DNA of 64,000 bases from AWTP1-13 sp050248715 (GCA_050248715.1 JBFWRV010000016.1:29876-93875), one strand, 5' to 3'; shown: positions 1 to 8,870, counted from the first letter of the stretch. Notes: generated by a model from the sequence alone, not told the origin. Translations and numbers: made by a program.

Positions 1-60
1 AATTGGGCAAGTAGCGTGGCGCCGCAAAGTCGACCCCAAGCGGGGCCCAGGGTACTAGAC

Positions 61-1671
61 ATGCAACCGGCTGATGGGGGCCGCGAGGCTACGCGCGTTG
101 CCGAGGAGCTGTATCGGTTCACCGAAAGATTGTACCGCGCGGAAACTCGAAACGACGTTTACGAAGCAGCTCTGGATATCATCACCCGCGCGCTGGGCTG
201 TCGCCGAGCCTCCATCCTGCTGTTCGATGATGCCGGCGTCATGCGCTTTGCCGCCTGGCGCGATTTGTCCGATGACTATCGTCGCGCCCTTGAAGGTCAC
301 TCGCCTTGGACGCGGGATGTCAAAGACCCCCAGCCCGTTTGCATCGAGGATATCCAGGCAACGAACCTCCCAGAATTTCTCAACGGCACGATCAAGGCAG
401 AGCAGATTGGAGCCCTTGCGTTCTTCCCGCTCGTCGCAAACAACGCGCTCGTCGGCAAGTTCATGACGTACTATGACGCCCGCCACGTGTTCGGCGATGC
501 GGAGCTGGCGCTTTCTCTTACGATCGCTCGCCAGCTCGGCTTCGATTTGGAGAGGAGGAGGGCCGAGGAAGCCTTGCGTGAGACCCAGAGGCAATTGCAG
601 TCGGAACTCGCGGCCCTGGCAGAGCGCAACATTCAGCTGGCGTTGGCGGGAAAGGCGGCTCGCGTTGGCAGCTATGCGTATGACACCGACACAGAGATCA
701 TGCAGGTTTCTGAAGGCTATGTCGCCATCCACGGCTTTCCTGACGGTACGATCAAGATAGCGCGCAGCGCATGCTTGGCGGGCGTGCATCCCGACGACAT
801 TGGGCGGGTGGAGCAGGCCCGCCGCGAGGCGTTTTATGCGTGCCGGCGCGAATATAGCGTAGAGTACCGCATAATTCTTTCAGGCGGCGAGATGCGTTGG
901 GTCGAGATGCGCTGCTTCATTACCTACGACAGCGATGGGCGCCCGCACCGAGTCGTCGGCGTCAGCATCGACATAACGGAGCGGAAGCGGGTGGAGGAAC
1001 AGCAAGGCAGGCTGGTTGCCGAGCTCGACCATCGCGTCAAGAACGTGCTCGCGACCGTCCAGGCAGTTACCACCCACACAATGCAAGCGAGCACCTCAAT
1101 GAAGCAATTCGCGGTTGCGCTCGACGGCCGCATTCGATCGATGGGGTCGACACACGAGCTTCTGAGCCACCGGCGGTGGCTCGGTATACCGCTGACGCAG
1201 CTGGTGGAGCGCGAACTCGCGCCTTACACGACGGACTCCAACATAGAGATCGGCGGTCCTGAAGTGACGCTGAGCGCAGAAGCTGCCCAGACCATGGCCA
1301 TGGTGCTTCACGAGCTGGTCACCAATGCCGCAAAGTACGGTGCCCTATCCGTTGCGTCGGGGCGAGTGGCGATCAGGTGGCGCTTGCCCCTCAACGGCGA
1401 TGCGGGTAACCGGCTGGTGTTCACGTGGCGGGAGACCGGCGGACCCTTGGTCGTTCCTCCGCGCAAATCCGGCTACGGCATGGATGTGGTCCGCGAGCTT
1501 GTCCCTTATGAACTCGGCGGGACGGTTGACCATGTGCTTGCTCCGGAAGGGGCCAGATGCCAAATCGAGATTCCTCTCGCTCAGCTGAGGGACAGCGCCG
1601 AAAGCAAGGGACCTGCATCAGCGCACTCGACCCTCCACTCCGACCATGTTGGGAAGACTGCGGCGGGTTGA
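61..1671 (+). CDS. GAF-PAS sensor histidine kinase, HWE family
   Basis: This is a cytoplasmic sensor kinase of about 536 residues with no membrane segment. An N-terminal GAF domain is followed by a PAS/PAC region ending in DITERKR, then an HWE-type dimerisation and phosphoacceptor box (ELDHRVKNVLATVQA, His324 from this start) and a degenerate HATPase (HELVTNAAKYGAL, GYGMDVV). HWE kinases are typical of alphaproteobacteria and often serve light, stress or general stress-response signalling; the signal here is unknown. ATG 61 is preferred because an AGGG lies nine bases upstream. The frame stays open to the window edge, and GTG 16 or an unseen upstream start is possible. No response regulator is adjacent. 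Confidence 0.85.
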   Translation: MQPADGGREATRVAEELYRFTERLYRAETRNDVYEAALDIITRALGCRRASILLFDDAGVMRFAAWRDLSDDYRRALEGHSPWTRDVKDPQPVCIEDIQATNLPEFLNGTIKAEQIGALAFFPLVANNALVGKFMTYYDARHVFGDAELALSLTIARQLGFDLERRRAEEALRETQRQLQSELAALAERNIQLALAGKAARVGSYAYDTDTEIMQVSEGYVAIHGFPDGTIKIARSACLAGVHPDDIGRVEQARREAFYACRREYSVEYRIILSGGEMRWVEMRCFITYDSDGRPHRVVGVSIDITERKRVEEQQGRLVAELDHRVKNVLATVQAVTTHTMQASTSMKQFAVALDGRIRSMGSTHELLSHRRWLGIPLTQLVERELAPYTTDSNIEIGGPEVTLSAEAAQTMAMVLHELVTNAAKYGALSVASGRVAIRWRLPLNGDAGNRLVFTWRETGGPLVVPPRKSGYGMDVVRELVPYELGGTVDHVLAPEGARCQIEIPLAQLRDSAESKGPASAHSTLHSDHVGKTAAG

Positions 1672-1768
1672 AGCCTAACCGCCGTCACCGCTGAGCAAGA
1701 CGACACGGACGGCGCCGCCTAGAGCTATCGCCACGGGCGGAGGCAAGGCCGAGAGGCACATCGGAAAA

Positions 1769-2623
1769 TCACCGCGGCGGCAGGTAGTTCTCCCACGCCG
1801 GCAGCGGCAGCTTGTCCGCCCGCCAGCGATAGTAGGCGGCCATGCCCAGCCCGACCGCGAGGCCGGCCAGGGCGGAAACGGTGATGAGCACCCAGAGCGG
1901 CAGTGGACGGTGAACGAGCCACATCGTCAGCGACATGCCGACCGCCCAGAAAATCGCAAACGGTATGCCGGCAATCAAGGTGAGCGGCACGACCCCCAGG
2001 AAAAACGGCGGCGGCAGATTGATGCCCATCGCCCAAAGCAGCCTGAAGTTCGGCGGCGCGGCCGTGTAGCTGCCGATGTTGAGCCCCTCCATCTCGTCGA
2101 TGAAGGCATTGATCCGGCCCTGCTGGTCGAACTCGCCGGGATCGGCCACTTCGCGCCGGCCGGCCTTTACGCGGTGGCGCTCCTTGGACTGCGTAAATCC
2201 GTCGCTTGCCGTCGTCGCGTCGGGTGCTTCGCGTCCCGAGAACCATGCCCTTGTTTCGCCCGAGAAAACGTAGACGAGCGCCGCGGCCTGGGCGATGGCC
2301 TGCAGCGCAACCAGGGACATGACGAAGAGGTTGGCCCGTCCTACCTTGACGTCGCCCACCTCGCTGATGAACAGGCCGCCGAGTACGAACGGCAGGCCGA
2401 TGACGTAGAGGGCGAGAAGCGCCCACCGCGCCCAGTTTCTTTGGCGTCTGGCGATGAGCCAGGTCAGCAGCACCATCGCGGCCAAGCCTGCGACGTTGCC
2501 GGCGATGATCGAGAGGATTGGGCCCAGGCTGGTAAGGCGGCTGAAATCGGCGAGCGCGGCAATGAGGCCGATGACGAGCGACACAAAGATCAGGCGCTCG
2601 AAGCGCACGACGTTCCTCGGCAT
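1769..2623 (-). CDS. DUF6404-like membrane protein
   Basis: The protein of about 284 residues has four or so hydrophobic segments in its N-terminal half (residues about 8-125), a charged central linker, and a C-terminal module that reads like DUF6404: an amphipathic stretch (AFIDEMEGLNI, then PPNFRLLWAMGINLPPPFF) followed by two transmembrane helices. The function of that family is unknown. The start at ATG 2623 is chosen because a GGAAG lies upstream and the open frame before it has no bacterial signal. It stands alone between convergent and divergent neighbours, so it is probably monocistronic. The family assignment is from recalled motif resemblance. Confidence 0.6.
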   Translation of the reverse strand: MPRNVVRFERLIFVSLVIGLIAALADFSRLTSLGPILSIIAGNVAGLAAMVLLTWLIARRQRNWARWALLALYVIGLPFVLGGLFISEVGDVKVGRANLFVMSLVALQAIAQAAALVYVFSGETRAWFSGREAPDATTASDGFTQSKERHRVKAGRREVADPGEFDQQGRINAFIDEMEGLNIGSYTAAPPNFRLLWAMGINLPPPFFLGVVPLTLIAGIPFAIFWAVGMSLTMWLVHRPLPLWVLITVSALAGLAVGLGMAAYYRWRADKLPLPAWENYLPPR

Positions 2624-2922
2624 CGTCAACACCCGACTTCCTTTGCCCGTAGCCAAGCCAGCTGATGCCCACACCGACGAATCTGAGGGTAGCAAATCGC
2701 TCCAACCCCCGACATACATGCAAAGCATGCTGAGCCGATCTGTCTCGACAACGTAAATCCGGCCGATTAGCTGAAGGGCAGGGCCTCGGGCTGGTCCAGG
2801 CGCAGGTCAATCGTCGCAATGGGTGTCAAGGAAATGCCTCTCCACTGCAGTTCGGGTGCGATGGTTGTCTTTGCACCTGCTCGCCGCTGCCGGAGCGCTG
2901 TCCCCGCCCGCGGTGCCCGAGG

Positions 2923-4134
2923 GTGGCGCCCGTGAGCCTTTCCAGCAAGCTTTGGCAGCGCTCGAGGGTGACCAAGGGGGAGCCAGGCCGCCACCGCGCT
3001 ACCCGGGCGGCAGCAACGATCGCCGCGCGCCTCACCTTCGAGCGAGTGGAGCGGCGCTACCAGTCATCGATGGCGTTGGCCGGATTCTCGCTCGACATCG
3101 CGCCTGGCGAGGTGGTCTGCCTGCTCGGGCCTTCGGGCGGCGGCAAGACCACGCTTCTGCGCATTGCCTCGGGTATCGAACGGCCGACGGGGGGCCGGGT
3201 GCTCATCAACGACCAGGAGGTGGCAGGCCCCAATCGCTTCGTCGCCCCCGAGCGCCGCAACGTGGGACTCATGTTCCAGGACTTCGCGCTGTTTCCTCAC
3301 CTCAGCATCCTCGAGAACGTCGCGTTCGGCCTCAAGTCGCTGCCGCGCGAGGTCGCCCGCCACGAAGCGCTGGCCGCCCTGGCCCGCGTCGGACTCGAGC
3401 GCTACGCCGACAGCTATCCGCACATCCTCTCCGGCGGCGAGCAGCAGCGGGTGGCGCTGGCGCGCGCAATCGTGCCGCGCCCGGCGGTGATGCTGATGGA
3501 CGAGCCGTTCTCAGGCCTGGACGTGCAGTTGCGCGAGCGCGTGCAGGAGGAAACGCTGGCACTGCTGCGGGAGACCCGCGCCACCAGCCTGATCGTGACG
3601 CATGCCCCCGCGGAGGCGATCCGGCTCGGCGACCGCATCGCGGTAATGCGCGCCGGCCGGCTGGTGCAGGCGGGAAAAGCGGAAGCGCTCTATCGCAGCC
3701 CCGCCGATCTCTTTGTTGCCCGCCTCTTTTCCGAGATCAACGAAATCCGGGTGCGCGTGATAGGCGGGGCGCTGCGAACCCCGATCGGGGTCTTTGCGGT
3801 TCCCGAGCTTGCGGAGGGCGAGGCCGCGATCCTGTGCATCCGACGCCGCGCCATCCGGCTCGGCCCGGCAGGCCGGGGCCTTCCCGGGCGCGTCGTGCAC
3901 GCGCACTTCATGGGTGATCTGGCCGTCCTGGAAATCGCCGCCCAGGGCTTCGAGCGCCCCCTGCTCACGCTCGTGCGGGAATGGGAAGTACCCCAGCGGG
4001 GCGAGGAGGTGTCGCTGAGCGTCGACCCGGAAAGCGTGCTCGTATTTCCCGCCGAGGACGCCGCTGGCGATCCCGCCGATTTGATGCCCGAGGGCGTGGA
4101 ATCATCTGAGATTCAAGGATTTAGAGGGCACTGA
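2923..4134 (+). CDS. ABC transporter ATP-binding protein (Fe3+/spermidine class)
   Basis: The 403-residue protein has a complete ABC ATPase: Walker A (GPSGGGKTT), Q-loop (FQDFALFPHLS), signature (LSGGEQQRV), Walker B (VMLMDEPFSGLD) and H-loop (VTH). The C-terminal 130 residues look like a TOBE-type regulatory extension, as in the FbpC/PotA class that energises uptake of iron, polyamine or sulfate. No permease or binding-protein gene is next to it, so the substrate cannot be inferred and the subunit is an orphan here. The start is uncertain: GTG 2923 gives an unusually long basic leader of about 40 residues before the conserved domain, and no good ribosome site was found. Confidence 0.85.
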   Translation: MAPVSLSSKLWQRSRVTKGEPGRHRATRAAATIAARLTFERVERRYQSSMALAGFSLDIAPGEVVCLLGPSGGGKTTLLRIASGIERPTGGRVLINDQEVAGPNRFVAPERRNVGLMFQDFALFPHLSILENVAFGLKSLPREVARHEALAALARVGLERYADSYPHILSGGEQQRVALARAIVPRPAVMLMDEPFSGLDVQLRERVQEETLALLRETRATSLIVTHAPAEAIRLGDRIAVMRAGRLVQAGKAEALYRSPADLFVARLFSEINEIRVRVIGGALRTPIGVFAVPELAEGEAAILCIRRRAIRLGPAGRGLPGRVVHAHFMGDLAVLEIAAQGFERPLLTLVREWEVPQRGEEVSLSVDPESVLVFPAEDAAGDPADLMPEGVESSEIQGFRGH

Positions 4135-4231
4135 CGGCAGTGCGCCAACCTTGCTCGCCGACGCCCTTTCTGCGATAGTGCGTAGAACTCGGTCATCAAG
4201 CGGCAGGGCCGAACTTTAGGAGCAATGTGAA

Positions 4232-4483
4232 ATGGGTGGATTGAGCGTCTGGCATTGGCTGTTGTTCCTGGCCGTGGCGCTGCTGTTGTTCGGCGGCGGC
4301 GGCAAGATTTCGTCGATGATGGGTGACGTGGCCAAGGGCATCAAGAGCTTCAAGAAGGGGCTGGCGGAAGACGACGAGACGGCCAAGAAGGAGGAGCCGC
4401 CGAAGGCCGTCGAGGCCGCAGCCAAGCCTTTGCAGCAGGCTGGATCGGAAGCCAACAAGGCGGGCTGGGGCGCCAAGGGCTGA
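4232..4483 (+). CDS. tatA: Sec-independent translocase subunit TatA
   Basis: TatA forms the protein-conducting element of the twin-arginine translocase in the inner membrane. The 83-residue product starts with one short transmembrane helix (WHWLLFLAVALLLF), then the FGGGG hinge and an amphipathic helix (MMGDVAKGIKSFKKGL), followed by a charged, Ala/Lys/Glu-rich tail. This is the usual TatA architecture and length. A good AGGAG precedes ATG 4232. It is the first gene of tatA-tatB-tatC, in the standard alphaproteobacterial order followed by serS. At least one likely Tat client, the SMP-30 protein at 43352-44563, is in the same window. Confidence 0.95.
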   Translation: MGGLSVWHWLLFLAVALLLFGGGGKISSMMGDVAKGIKSFKKGLAEDDETAKKEEPPKAVEAAAKPLQQAGSEANKAGWGAKG

Positions 4484-4594
4484 CTCGCGGCGGGGGGAGC
4501 GCGGCATGGCCAGGATCGCCCCAGTGCAGAGCCGGGGCAGTGAGCCGGTCTGCGGGGGTGCGACTGCACGCCTGAGCGCCATCGGGTTGAGTTG

Positions 4595-5080
4595 ATGTTC
4601 GACTTCACCTCAAGCAAGCTGCTGATCCTCGGCATCGTGGCGCTGATCGTCATCGGTCCCAAGGACCTGCCGGCACTGCTGCGCACCATCGGCAAGTATG
4701 TCGGCATCATCAAGCGCCAGGCAGCCGAGTTCCGTGCCCAGTTCGACGAGGCCATGCGCGAGAGCGAGCTGCAGCAGCTGAAGAAGGACGTGGAGAGCAT
4801 CCAGCAGGAGACCGAGACGGCGATGCGCGATGCGGAGCGCTCGGTCGAGAAGGAGATGGCGGAGGCCCGCAGCAGCGTCGATGCGGCCATGGCCGAGGTG
4901 GATGCCACGACGCCTCGCTCCGACGCCCTGCCGGCTCCGGGAACCACCGCGGCCGGCGAGGTTGCCGGCTCGCTCAACGGCACATCGGATCCGGCCGAGC
5001 CCGCAGCCGGCGGGACGACCCCGACCGGCACCGACGTCGCGAGCGCGCCCGACCGGGCACCCGAAAAGAGCGGGGTCTAA
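4595..5080 (+). CDS. tatB: Sec-independent translocase subunit TatB
   Basis: TatB works with TatC to receive twin-arginine signal peptides. The 161-residue product has the N-terminal helix and hinge typical of TatB (LLILGIVALIVIGPKDLPALL), an amphipathic helix, a long charged coiled-coil-like stretch to about residue 100, and a low-complexity Ala/Pro/Gly/Thr tail. The tail makes it longer than many TatA paralogues but ordinary for alphaproteobacterial TatB. ATG 4595 is preferred over TTG 4592. The gene lies 111 bp downstream of tatA and ends three bases before the tatC start, so the three are probably one transcript. Confidence 0.95.
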   Translation: MFDFTSSKLLILGIVALIVIGPKDLPALLRTIGKYVGIIKRQAAEFRAQFDEAMRESELQQLKKDVESIQQETETAMRDAERSVEKEMAEARSSVDAAMAEVDATTPRSDALPAPGTTAAGEVAGSLNGTSDPAEPAAGGTTPTGTDVASAPDRAPEKSGV

Positions 5081-5083
5081 CCC

Positions 5084-5887
5084 GTGCAGGAGAGCGTAAA
5101 GCCCGAGGGCCACGACGAGATCGAGGCGTCGAAGGCCCCGCTCATGGATCACCTGATCGAGCTGCGCCAGCGCATGATCTATGCGCTGATCGGCATTGGC
5201 ATCGGCTTCGTGATCTGCTTCGCATTCGCCACCGACATTTACAATCTGCTCGTGTGGCCCTACCAGGTGGCGCGCGGCGAGGGGCAGAAGATCGAGATGA
5301 TCTACACGGCACCCCACGAGTTCTTCTTCACCAAGCTGAAGCTTGCCCTGTTCGGCGCCGTGTTCCTGGCGTTTCCGATGATCGCCTACCAGGTCTACAA
5401 GTTCGTGGCGCCCGGCCTCTACCGCAACGAGCGCGATGCCTTCCGCCCCTACCTGCTGTGGACGTTCCTGCTGTTCATCCTCGGTGCCGCCGTCGTCTAT
5501 TTCATCGTGATGCCGCTCGCCATGAAGTTCTTCCTGTCCATGGAACAGACAGGGGGCCAGGTGGAGATTCACCTGCAAGCCAAGGTGAGCGAGTACCTGT
5601 CGCTCATCATGACGCTCATCCTCGGCTTCGGCATCATGTTCCAGCTCCCCGTCGTGCTGACGCTGCTGGCGCAGGCGGGCATCATCGGCGCGCAAAACTT
5701 GCGCGACTTCCGCCGCTACGCCATCGTCGCTATCACCGGTGCGGCGGGCATCCTCTCCCCGCCCGACCCCTTCAGCATGATCGCGATGGCACTTCCGACC
5801 GTCCTGCTCTATGAGGCGGCGATCCTGGCGGTGGCGCGGGTCGAGAAGGTCCGCGCGGCCAAGGAGGCTGTGCAGGCGGCGGGCTGA
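5084..5887 (+). CDS. tatC: Sec-independent translocase subunit TatC
   Basis: TatC is the polytopic inner-membrane receptor of the twin-arginine system. The 267-residue protein shows the family signatures: the N-terminal MDHLIELRQRMIYAL segment that contacts signal peptides, six hydrophobic helices, the periplasmic APHEFFFTKLKLALFGA region and the C-terminal RRYAIVAI segment before the last helices. The start is GTG 5084, three bases after the tatB stop, which indicates translational coupling. Downstream, 229 bp carrying a palindromic repeat separate it from serS. Confidence 0.96.
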   Translation: MQESVKPEGHDEIEASKAPLMDHLIELRQRMIYALIGIGIGFVICFAFATDIYNLLVWPYQVARGEGQKIEMIYTAPHEFFFTKLKLALFGAVFLAFPMIAYQVYKFVAPGLYRNERDAFRPYLLWTFLLFILGAAVVYFIVMPLAMKFFLSMEQTGGQVEIHLQAKVSEYLSLIMTLILGFGIMFQLPVVLTLLAQAGIIGAQNLRDFRRYAIVAITGAAGILSPPDPFSMIAMALPTVLLYEAAILAVARVEKVRAAKEAVQAAG

Positions 5888-5963
5888 TGACTCGCTTGGC
5901 GTTGCTCCAAGGGCGCTGGACGGGGTCACTGCGCACGCTTATGGTCGCGCCCGTTTCAACACG

Positions 5964-6082
5964 CGTCATTCCGGCGTAGGCCGGAACCCATGTCACGCTG
6001 CGGCGCAGTCGCGCTGGCGAGCTGTCACAGCGCAAGCACCGACGGCCCGGTGCGTTGGGTCCCGGCCTTCGCCGGGATGACG
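5964..6082. repeat. REP-like inverted repeat between tatC and serS
   Basis: Two arms of about 27 bp face each other: 5964-5990 (CGTCATTCCGGCGTAGGCC, ending in AACCCA) and 6056-6082 (TGGGTCCCGGCCTTCGCCGG, ending in ATGACG). About 65 bp separate them. Each arm also contains its own small hairpin (CCGG..CCGG, CCGGC..GCCGG). This is the look of the common alphaproteobacterial intergenic palindromes whose outer ends read CGTCATTCC and GGGATGACG. It could act as a processing or attenuation structure between tatC and serS, but this is inference. Confidence 0.75.
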
Positions 6083-6116
6083 TCACAGGATCACTGCCGA
6101 GTGAGAGGCTGGACCC

Positions 6117-7556
6117 GTGTTCGACATCAAATGGATACGCGACAACCCGCAGGCGCTCGACGCCGGGTTGCGCAGGCGCGGCATCGAGCCCGGCGGCGAT
6201 GTGAAGTTTTCGGCGGAGCTGATTGCGCTGGACGAGGTGCGGCGCAAGGTCGTCACGCGCCTGCAGGAGGCCCAAGCCCGGCGCAACGCGGCGTCCAAGG
6301 AGATCGGCAAAGCCAAGGGTGCCAAGGACGAGGCCAAGGCGGCGGCACTGATGGCCGAGGTGGCGGCGCTCAAAGATCAGCTCGAGTCCGGCGAGAAGGA
6401 GCAGAGGGCTGCCGATCAGGCGCTCTCCGATGCGCTCTCCGTCATCCCCAACATCCCGCGCGACGGCGTGCCGGACGGCAAGGACGAGACGGGCAACAAG
6501 GAGGTCCGCCGCGTCGGCGAGCCTCCGAAGCTCGGGGGTATCAACAAGCCCAGGCAGCACTACGAAATCGGCGAGGCGCTGGGATTGATGGACTTCGAGA
6601 CGGCCGCCAAGCTATCGGGCTCCCGCTTTGTCGTGCTCAAGGGCCAGCTCGCGCGGCTCGAGCGCGCGCTCGCCCAGTTCATGCTCGATGTCCACACGGC
6701 GCCCGAGGCGAACGGCATCGGCGGCTACACGGAGATCGTGCCACCGTACCTCGTGCGCAATGAGGTGATGTACGGAACGGCGCAGCTGCCGAAATTTGCG
6801 GAGGATCAATTTCAGACTAGGCGAAGGAAGGGAGAGGCAGATCTGAAAGCTGCCAAAGAAAAGTGGCTGGATAGGTTAGAGGCCGCGCGAGAGGAAAGTT
6901 TTGGCTCGCTCTATGACGCGCTCTTGGAAGAGCAGGAGCAGCATGCGGACCTTTGGCTCATCCCCACCGCCGAGGTCCCGCTCACCAACCTGGTGCGCGA
7001 GTCGATACGCGAGGAGGCGGAACTGCCGATCCGCGTCACGGCCTACAGCCCCTGCTTCCGCGCCGAAGCCGGCGCGGCGGGCAAGGACACGCGTGGCATG
7101 ATCCGGCAGCATCAGTTCTCCAAGGTGGAGCTCGTCTCCGTCGCCACGCCGGACAAGAGCCTCGAAGAGCACGAGCGCATGACGGCCTGCGCCGAGGAGG
7201 TGCTGAAGCGACTCGGGCTCGCTTACCGAACCATGCTGCTGTGCACGGGCGACATGGGCTTTGCCTCGCAGAAGACCTACGACATCGAGGTGTGGCTGCC
7301 GGGGCAGAACACCTATCGCGAGATATCGTCCTGCTCGGTGTGCGGCGACTTCCAGGCCCGGCGCATGGACGCGCGCTACCGGCCTAAGGACGGCGGCCGG
7401 CCGGAGTTCGTACACACGCTCAACGGCTCCGGCCTCGCCGTGGGGCGCACGCTGATCGCCATCCTGGAGAACTACCAGCAGCAGGACGGCTCGGTTGCCA
7501 TCCCCGACAAACTCGTGCCCTACATGGGCGGCCTCACCCGCATCGCCAAGGCGTAA
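6117..7556 (+). CDS. serS: Seryl-tRNA synthetase with extra internal segment
   Basis: The enzyme charges tRNA-Ser and tRNA-Sec with serine in the cytoplasm. The N-terminal coiled-coil tRNA-binding arm (residues about 30-105) is followed by the class II core: motif 1 near EIVPPYLVRNE, motif 2 (FRAEAGAAGKDTRGMIRQHQF) and motif 3 (NGSGLAVGRTLIAILEN). The length of 479 exceeds the usual 420-430 because about 45 residues (residues about 234-278, bases 6816-6950) replace the short link between LPKFAEDQF and LIPTAEVPLTN. That stretch is lower in GC and uses AGG, GGA, AAA and TTA codons unlike its surroundings. GTG 6117 is the start (V/M-FDIKW), matching the family N-terminus. Confidence 0.95.
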   Translation: MFDIKWIRDNPQALDAGLRRRGIEPGGDVKFSAELIALDEVRRKVVTRLQEAQARRNAASKEIGKAKGAKDEAKAAALMAEVAALKDQLESGEKEQRAADQALSDALSVIPNIPRDGVPDGKDETGNKEVRRVGEPPKLGGINKPRQHYEIGEALGLMDFETAAKLSGSRFVVLKGQLARLERALAQFMLDVHTAPEANGIGGYTEIVPPYLVRNEVMYGTAQLPKFAEDQFQTRRRKGEADLKAAKEKWLDRLEAAREESFGSLYDALLEEQEQHADLWLIPTAEVPLTNLVRESIREEAELPIRVTAYSPCFRAEAGAAGKDTRGMIRQHQFSKVELVSVATPDKSLEEHERMTACAEEVLKRLGLAYRTMLLCTGDMGFASQKTYDIEVWLPGQNTYREISSCSVCGDFQARRMDARYRPKDGGRPEFVHTLNGSGLAVGRTLIAILENYQQQDGSVAIPDKLVPYMGGLTRIAKA

Positions 7557-7654
7557 GCGCATGTTCGGTCATGCGGAGCCTAGAGCCGACGTTTTTGTTC
7601 TCGCAAGCAGCCTTGAGTTGGGCCGTCGGCTCGTCCAACCACCCCACGGTTCAA

Positions 7655-8023
7655 TCAGTAGCCCAGCACGGAAAAGAACACCGCCAAGCCCAGCATCACC
7701 ACCGCGACGGCGCTCGTCCAGCAGGCGAAATTCAAGTAGGTCTCGCGCATGAGGGAGGATGTCGTCTGCTGGGCTGAGGCCTCCGGAGGCCTCAGCTCCT
7801 TCGGCAGGTAAAGCCACATCTCCGTTCGCCGGAAGGGCTTGGTGAGCGCCTCCTGCGCCTTGTAGATCAGCGCCCCCGCCATCATCAGCGTTAGGATGCC
7901 TCCCGCCTGGAAGGCGATGCGGGGCTCGAAGGAGAGCCCAATCATAATGCAGAAGATCGCGAGCGAGGCAAATCCACACGCACGCAGCACGGTTTCGTAG
8001 GCAATCCGACGCATTTCTTCCAT
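7655..8023 (-). CDS. Hypothetical membrane protein, 122 aa
   Basis: I do not recognise this family. The 122-residue product has two hydrophobic segments close together near residues 15-55 (ACGFASLAIFCIMIG and GGILTLMMAGALIY), a polar loop containing RRTEMWLYLPKELRPPE, and a C-terminal transmembrane helix (WTSAVAVVMLGLAVFFSVLGY). Start at ATG 8023 is supported by AAGGA nine bases upstream, whereas the longer frame to 8107 has none. It lies 109 bp downstream of the 108-residue membrane gene on the same strand and may be co-transcribed with it. Confidence 0.7.
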   Translation of the reverse strand: MEEMRRIAYETVLRACGFASLAIFCIMIGLSFEPRIAFQAGGILTLMMAGALIYKAQEALTKPFRRTEMWLYLPKELRPPEASAQQTTSSLMRETYLNFACWTSAVAVVMLGLAVFFSVLGY

Positions 8024-8132
8024 GGAAACAATCCTTGTCCACCGGCCGTGCGCGCCCCCCGGCCTCGCACGCAATTTTGCAGCCAGTCCCGCGGCCGGCA
8101 CATTCACATTCGTGTGCGCAACTGGATTTCCG

Positions 8133-8459
8133 TTACAGGCCGACCTTGAGGAAGTTGCCGATCGCCGGGATGGTCAGGATGGCCGTGCCGGCGAGCCAGA
8201 TGAACAGCGACGCCTCGGTGGAATCGTCCTTCGCGCCGATGAAGCGCTCGTAGATCACCGCGGGAATGCCGCCGAGAATGATGGTGATCGTCGAGACCAT
8301 CAGGGAGGCGAACATCAGCGTCAAGGGCACGCTGCCAAACAACAGCGCCGGCGCGAGAATCTGCACGTGGATGAGGGCAAACAGCAGCCAGAGCTGATTG
8401 AACAGGCCGTTGATGGTGGCGAAGAAGCCGATGCCGACGTAGTAGAGGTTGCGGTCCAT
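8133..8459 (-). CDS. Hypothetical membrane protein, 108 aa
   Basis: The 108-residue product, starting MDRNLYYVGIGFF, is almost entirely hydrophobic with three predicted helices: residues about 5-30, 35-60 and 83-105. One short hydrophilic loop contains YERFIGAKDD. I cannot name a family. It begins seven bases after the stop of the YggT-like gene, so the two are almost certainly co-transcribed and perhaps form one membrane complex. The pair lies immediately downstream of the sodium:solute symporter operon but beyond its terminator, so it has its own promoter. Confidence 0.7.
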   Translation of the reverse strand: MDRNLYYVGIGFFATINGLFNQLWLLFALIHVQILAPALLFGSVPLTLMFASLMVSTITIILGGIPAVIYERFIGAKDDSTEASLFIWLAGTAILTIPAIGNFLKVGL

Positions 8460-8466
8460 CGCTGGC

Positions 8467-8778
8467 TCAGCCGATGCGGGGCACGGCGCCAAGCGCCAGG
8501 AACACGTTGAGCAGCAGCACACGCAGCCAGAACAGCCACACGAATCCGAACAGCCACAGCACGATGGGTGCCGTCGCCCTGGGAGAGACGAAGGCCACGG
8601 CTGCAACCGCGGGATCGGTGAGGCGGCAGAAAAAGCGCCAGATGTAGTTTTTCGAGTCGACGTCGACGATGAAGCTGAGCAGAACACGGCCGAGCAGCGT
8701 GTACATTAACGCTGCCAGGACGAAATTGGGCAGATGATAGTACCAGAACGAGAGGATCGGAAAGGTCGTTGTGCCCAC
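8467..8778 (-). CDS. YggT-like small membrane protein
   Basis: The 103-residue product has two hydrophobic regions (NFVLAALMYTLLGRVLLSFI and IVLWLFGFVWLFWLRVLLLNVF) flanking a loop, DSKNYIWRFFCRLTDPAVAAV, which resembles the 'xxFLxxLTDPxLxPIR' loop of YggT family proteins. The YggT family role is unclear; osmotic and cell-division links have been proposed. The start is GTG 8778 because AGGAG sits six bases upstream; the longer frame to 8838 runs into the neighbouring terminator region. It is followed seven bases later by another small membrane protein gene. Confidence 0.6.
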   Translation of the reverse strand: MGTTTFPILSFWYYHLPNFVLAALMYTLLGRVLLSFIVDVDSKNYIWRFFCRLTDPAVAAVAFVSPRATAPIVLWLFGFVWLFWLRVLLLNVFLALGAVPRIG

Positions 8779-8838
8779 GGCGCGCTCCTGCGACCGCACA
8801 CTATGGCGACCGACGGGCGGCGGCAAGGAAGCAGCCAC

Positions 8839-8870
8839 AAAAAAGCGCGGGGTCCCGAAGGACCCCGCGC
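8839..8870 (-). terminator. Intrinsic terminator of the symporter operon
   Basis: A perfect 11-bp stem (GCGCGGGGTCC with its complement) closes a TTCG tetraloop at 8845-8870. Read on the minus strand it is followed by six T residues (8844-8839). It sits 24 bases after the stop codon of the symporter gene that ends at 8895, so it ends the symporter operon. Confidence 0.93.

Noticed and set aside
2767..2994. 75-codon minus-strand frame ending DLRLDQPEALPFS
   Set aside because: It has no ribosome site, overlaps the ABC gene start region and has no recognisable motif.
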